A stretch of DNA of 9,072 nucleotides from Candidatus Woesearchaeota archaeon (lineage in GTDB: Archaea > Nanobdellota > Nanobdellia > Woesearchaeales > DSVV01), in assembly GCA_016215305.1 (NCBI GenBank), contig JACRKI010000180.1:1-9072 (forward strand), in the 5' to 3' direction. Below, piece by piece: positions 6,639 through 9,072 of this stretch; the stretch's first letter is position 1; each line of letters opens with the position of its first letter. The position numbers and the translations under genes are program-made. The notes below the pieces were generated by a model. It was not told where the DNA came from. It did no database searches and saw nothing but the letters and a program-made list of their open reading frames with translations.

Positions 6639-8213
6639 ATGGCATCAAATTTAGAAACCATCGTCGCGGATACTATTCAAATCCCTGGCTTTGTCATTCT
6701 TGAGCCAGCAGGAACTGGGGGCCATGGAACAGTGTACAAGACACAAAACCTCGCACTCCAACGTTTGCGGGCAATAAAAATTATAGATGAGACAAAAGGA
6801 GGACGCGCGGGAAGATTTCAGGCGATATATGGACAAGAAAAAGCTCTTTCAAATGAAGCGCTTATAGATATTTTTAATCATCCTCACATTGAACGATATT
6901 ATTCTCAAGGAACACTTCCTGATGGAAGAGTCTGGATGGAATTTGAATGGATAGAAGGAAAACTATTGAAAGACCATGGAGTGTACAGCGCAGGAGAAGC
7001 GAGACAGTTCATAGGAGAAATTTGCGAGGCATTACAACATATGCATGATCGAAATATCCTCTTTAATGATCTAAAACCTGAAAATGTCCTGATTCAAGAA
7101 GAATTTGTTGCTGGAGAAACGATAAAAACAGTAAAAATCATTGATTCAGGAATAGCAACAGAACATAAAGATGGGAAAGCAATAGTTTCTGCAAATATCG
7201 CATCAAGAGAGATTAGCGCGCCAGAATCCATTTTAAGAGGAGAGCTTTCTCTTTATAGCGAGCAGTGGGCGCTGGGAATTTTATGGTATCGAATGCGAAC
7301 AGGAGAACATCCTTTTCCTCATGAAGATAAAAATGCCATTGAAGCGATGGTGAGTGATAAGAAACAAAATAAAGAAATGCAGAGAAGAATATCAAAAAAT
7401 AAATCTCTTACCACAGACGAAAAGGGAATACTCAAAAAATTACTTGCATATGATCCGCGGCATCGATACAAAAACGATATCGCATTATTGGCAGACATTC
7501 ATCAGGAGAAAAAGAGAAAGAGATTTATCACCCTCACCCTTCTTGGAACATTAGGCGCGGGAATTCTTTGCGGAATTGGAAATTTTTATAACATAAGTTC
7601 TTATTACTCTGACGCGCAGAGTTACTATTATTCATATTCTCTGTGGGATAGAAAAATTCATAGACCCCCAAGAATTCCGAGGAGTAATCAAAAGTATGCC
7701 ATATGCACTGATCCATTAACAGCAGGGTATCCTTCAGATCGATTTCATGGAGAAGAAAGATACTGTCAGGAGTTTCAGGACGCGCAACTCCTTCTGGATC
7801 ACGCGAAATATGCAGAAGCTGGGTATGCACTTGAAAATCTGAGTAAAAGACAACCAAAGGAAGCTGAATCTATGGCTGCGCTGATTGAAGTTTATGTGGA
7901 GTTAGGATTTTACCGTGAAGCTGCCATCAGCATGAAAACATATGAAACAAGATTTCCCCATCAAAAAAGAGAAGATGTTCAACGGTATAAAAATATTATT
8001 GCGCAAAGAAAAGGATGGGCAACAAACTCGATTGATTTTCAAGACATCACAGTCTGTGAATTAGAATTGATAAAAAAAGAATATCCAGAATGTCTGCTTC
8101 TTGTTGAAGCTTCTGAAAAGAGAGGACAGGAAAGAGTAGAGATATACCAATCCATTCTTGAAAAATTCCCCTTATCAACTGTTGCAAAATTTGTGGTGAA
8201 GAACGCAAAATAA
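6639..8213 (+). CDS. Membrane-bound Hanks-type (eukaryotic-like) Ser/Thr protein kinase with external TPR-like region
   Basis: 524 residues from 6639; an ATG at 6603 in the same frame would add 12. The kinase domain (about 16-290) shows the Gly-rich loop GTGGHGTVY (25-33), the ATP-anchoring K47 in AIK, helix-C E73, the catalytic loop FNDLKPEN (142-149: D144, K146, N149), the Mg-binding D169, and APE (194-196). HRD has become FND and DFG has become DSG, but catalytic K, D and N remain, so activity is plausible. A single transmembrane helix (about 296-316) is followed by an outer region with four Cys (356, 376, 473, 485) and TPR-like helices (KYAEAGYALENL, ELGFYREAAISM). The topology is that of a transmembrane sensor kinase: cytoplasmic kinase, external sensor. 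It starts 64 bp after the transglycosylase gene on the same strand, suggesting related function. Its targets are unknown. Confidence 0.88.
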   Translation: MASNLETIVADTIQIPGFVILEPAGTGGHGTVYKTQNLALQRLRAIKIIDETKGGRAGRFQAIYGQEKALSNEALIDIFNHPHIERYYSQGTLPDGRVWMEFEWIEGKLLKDHGVYSAGEARQFIGEICEALQHMHDRNILFNDLKPENVLIQEEFVAGETIKTVKIIDSGIATEHKDGKAIVSANIASREISAPESILRGELSLYSEQWALGILWYRMRTGEHPFPHEDKNAIEAMVSDKKQNKEMQRRISKNKSLTTDEKGILKKLLAYDPRHRYKNDIALLADIHQEKKRKRFITLTLLGTLGAGILCGIGNFYNISSYYSDAQSYYYSYSLWDRKIHRPPRIPRSNQKYAICTDPLTAGYPSDRFHGEERYCQEFQDAQLLLDHAKYAEAGYALENLSKRQPKEAESMAALIEVYVELGFYREAAISMKTYETRFPHQKREDVQRYKNIIAQRKGWATNSIDFQDITVCELELIKKEYPECLLLVEASEKRGQERVEIYQSILEKFPLSTVAKFVVKNAK

Positions 8214-8223
8214 ATCCATAATC

Positions 8224-8231
8224 TTTAAATA
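8224..8231 (+). promoter_or_regulatory. Putative TATA box of the ferredoxin gene
   Basis: TTTAAATA, centred about 27 nt before the ATG at 8255, in the 41 bp gap after the kinase gene. It is the best archaeal TATA match in the window and predicts a leaderless mRNA independent of the kinase. Confidence 0.55.
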
Positions 8232-8254
8232 CCTGCTCCTGATCTTAACTTTCT

Positions 8255-8521
8255 ATGACAAAGAAATTCACCATTGATCATGATCGGCCAACCTGCATCG
8301 GCTGCGCCGCATGCGAGGCGATCTCCCCTGAATTCTGGGTGATGAGCGAAGACGGAAAGTCTGACGTCAAAGGATCAAAAATAATCAAAGAAGGGGACGA
8401 AATCAAACAAGAACTTCTTGACATTGAAGAAAAAGATTATCAGACAAACAAAGACGCCGCTGACGCGTGTCCGGTGAATTGCATTCACATTCTTGATGAA
8501 CATAAGAAAAGGATTATTTGA
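8255..8521 (+). CDS. Single-cluster [4Fe-4S] ferredoxin
   Basis: 88 residues. Ferredoxins of this archaeal/bacterial monocluster type shuttle single electrons for cytoplasmic oxidoreductases. The ligand set is visible as C14-I-G-C17-A-A-C20 and C72-P-V near the C-terminus, with a fifth Cys at C76 (CPVNCIHI) that cannot bind a second cluster because the rest of that motif is absent. The middle (VMSEDGKSDVKGSKII) is the usual two-strand segment of the archaeal members, and residues 47-65 form an acidic helix (QELLDIEEKDYQT). It has its own TATA box, and an oligo-T stretch lies 65 bp past its stop. No partner enzyme is seen in the window, so its pathway is open. Confidence 0.93.
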   Translation: MTKKFTIDHDRPTCIGCAACEAISPEFWVMSEDGKSDVKGSKIIKEGDEIKQELLDIEEKDYQTNKDAADACPVNCIHILDEHKKRII

Positions 8522-8585
8522 TTTCATCTATTTATTGGAGTTGTGCAGATTTTTGCTGTAACTTTATGATATCATCTTTTACTGA

Positions 8586-8593
8586 TTTTTTTT
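8586..8593 (+). terminator. Oligo-T stretch, possible archaeal terminator of the ferredoxin gene
   Basis: A run of eight T begins 65 nt after the ferredoxin TGA, preceded by a T-rich stretch (CATCTTTTACTGA). Archaeal RNA polymerase commonly terminates at such U-runs without a strong hairpin. Confidence 0.4.
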
Positions 8594-8615
8594 ATTATCA
8601 TTAAAAGCAAATAAC

Positions 8616-8831
8616 GAAGGAGAAGAAAAGACTCTTCTCTCGCTTCCTCTCCCCTAAGACCATTTCGATCAAACTCAATGGTTCAAGAGGAGTGGTTGCT
8701 TTTCTCGCACAGACGCTTGACAACCTCGCCGCAACTAATAAGGTAGAACAAGATGCTTTACCTTAGGGGACCCATTCACCAAATGAACAATAGTTTGAAG
8801 AAATTAATTGAAGAAAATTTTGGTGAATGGG
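8616..8831 (+). other. Gene-free region rich in nested inverted repeats (candidate structured RNA or decayed small gene)
   Basis: The 321 bp between ferredoxin and the last gene has no ORF with a normal start but dense pairing. The stems are GAGAAGA/TCTTCTC (8620-8626 with 8633-8639, extended by GAAG/CTTC), ACCATT/AATGGT (8659-8664, 8677-8682), GGTTG/CAACC (8694-8698, 8721-8725), TAAGGTA/TACCTTA (8739-8745, 8759-8765), TCCCCTAAG/CTTAGGGGA (8650-8658, 8762-8770) and the 13-bp CCCATTCACCAAA pair (8771-8783, 8819-8831). The last two abut and could stack; the TAAGGTA stem competes with the 9-bp one. I do not recognise tRNA, SRP or RNase P signatures. Frame 1 is also open from 8605 to the TAG at 8764-8766 with protein-like composition but no ATG, so a degraded gene is the alternative. 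Confidence 0.3.
8771..8831 (-). repeat. 13-bp perfect inverted repeat downstream of the Cys-repeat gene
   Basis: CCCATTCACCAAA (8771-8783) and TTTGGTGAATGGG (8819-8831) pair perfectly around a 35-nt AT-rich loop. On the minus strand the structure begins 11 nt after the stop codon of the last gene, so it could be a 3' stability or termination hairpin of that mRNA. It could equally be a protein-binding or integration-type site. Function is inference. Confidence 0.7.
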
Positions 8832-8842
8832 ATAATTATTAT

Positions 8843-9072
8843 TTATTCTGTTCCTTCCTCTGCAGCTGTTGAAGTTGCGGTAAGACTGCTCACTACTTGC
8901 TTACAAATATCCTGCTGCTCTGTATCTGTTATGTTATTACAATATGTGCTATCTCCACTCTTCACTGCCATGTCTTTATAGAAAATAGTTTCACATCGCC
9001 CGACATCACTTGCATCATTACATTTATCCACAGAATTAGACTGAACCGCAGCTTCTGCCGCGACATGCACCA
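8843..9072 (-). CDS. C-terminal part of a Cys-repeat, probably secreted protein (partial, cut by window end)
   Basis: At least 75 residues, ending at TAA (8843-8845). The frame stays open to the window edge, and the first visible Met (9068-9070) is probably internal. Two Cys pairs are visible: DKCNDASDVGRC (C-x8-C) and YCNNITDTEQQDIC (C-x11-C), separated by FYKDMAVKSGD. This C-x-x-I-x-D...C / A-x-x-x-x-D spacing resembles tandem Cys repeats that I associate with secreted or lipid-anchored DPANN proteins, where the Cys are likely disulfide-bonded outside the cell. The tail is low-complexity Ser/Thr/Ala/Glu. No enzymatic motif is seen. A 13-bp inverted repeat follows its stop codon. Confidence 0.6.
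   Translation of the reverse strand, partial: VHVAAEAAVQSNSVDKCNDASDVGRCETIFYKDMAVKSGDSTYCNNITDTEQQDICKQVVSSLTATSTAAEEGTE

Noticed and set aside
8567..8604. Short ATG frame (MISSFTDFF) across the T8 run, joined by frameshift to downstream frames
   Set aside because: It would need two separate frameshifts to link to the protein-like frame; the T-run is better read as a terminator.
8659..8770. tRNA-like gene (GGTTCAAG resembles a T-loop)
   Set aside because: No acceptor stem, anticodon arm or D-arm consensus at the right spacing.

Overview
The window looks like an AT-rich archaeal chromosome segment, most likely from a DPANN-type lineage (Woesearchaeota/Pacearchaeota-like). The grounds are four. 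Several genes have a TATA-like box centred about 23-30 nt before the start codon with no room for a leader, which is the archaeal leaderless arrangement. Two proteins are membrane-anchored with a pilin-like N-terminal signal of the K-x-Q-V/I-T/S-hydrophobic type. A secreted protein at the right edge carries Cys-pair repeats of a kind I associate with these genomes. Coding is dense and single-gene units are small. The lineage call is inference; no rRNA or tRNA is present to settle it.

Left part (1-1090): the 3' end of an unidentified gene overlaps by GTGA with a nucleotidyltransferase-like DUF6036/AbiEii-type protein, possibly a two-gene toxin-antitoxin-like unit. It converges, 2 nt apart, on rlmH (23S rRNA pseudouridine methyltransferase) on the minus strand. 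An IS200-type element (1152-1674) follows: a single Y1/HUH transposase gene bracketed by two near-identical GC-rich hairpins.

Centre (1741-8213): this is the most unusual part. Two paralogous, divergently transcribed genes for membrane-anchored surface proteins sit head to head over an 80 bp promoter region. The minus-strand copy is broken by one in-frame TAA and has lost its C-terminus. The intact plus-strand copy ends in a cadherin/He_PIG-like Ig fold and overlaps by ATGA with a 918-residue secreted protein. That protein has a Ca-binding loop, a peptidoglycan-binding domain and a C-terminal lytic-transglycosylase (lysozyme-fold) domain. A membrane-spanning Hanks-type Ser/Thr kinase with an external TPR-like region comes next. 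Together they suggest an envelope-facing apparatus: a surface filament or adhesin, a wall-degrading enzyme and a sensor kinase. Archaea do not make bacterial murein, so the substrate may be a bacterial partner's or competitor's wall.

Right part (8214-9072): a single-cluster 4Fe-4S ferredoxin with its own promoter. A 321 bp gene-free stretch follows, unusually rich in nested inverted repeats (possible structured RNA, or remains of a small gene). Last comes the 3' end of a Cys-repeat secreted protein on the minus strand.
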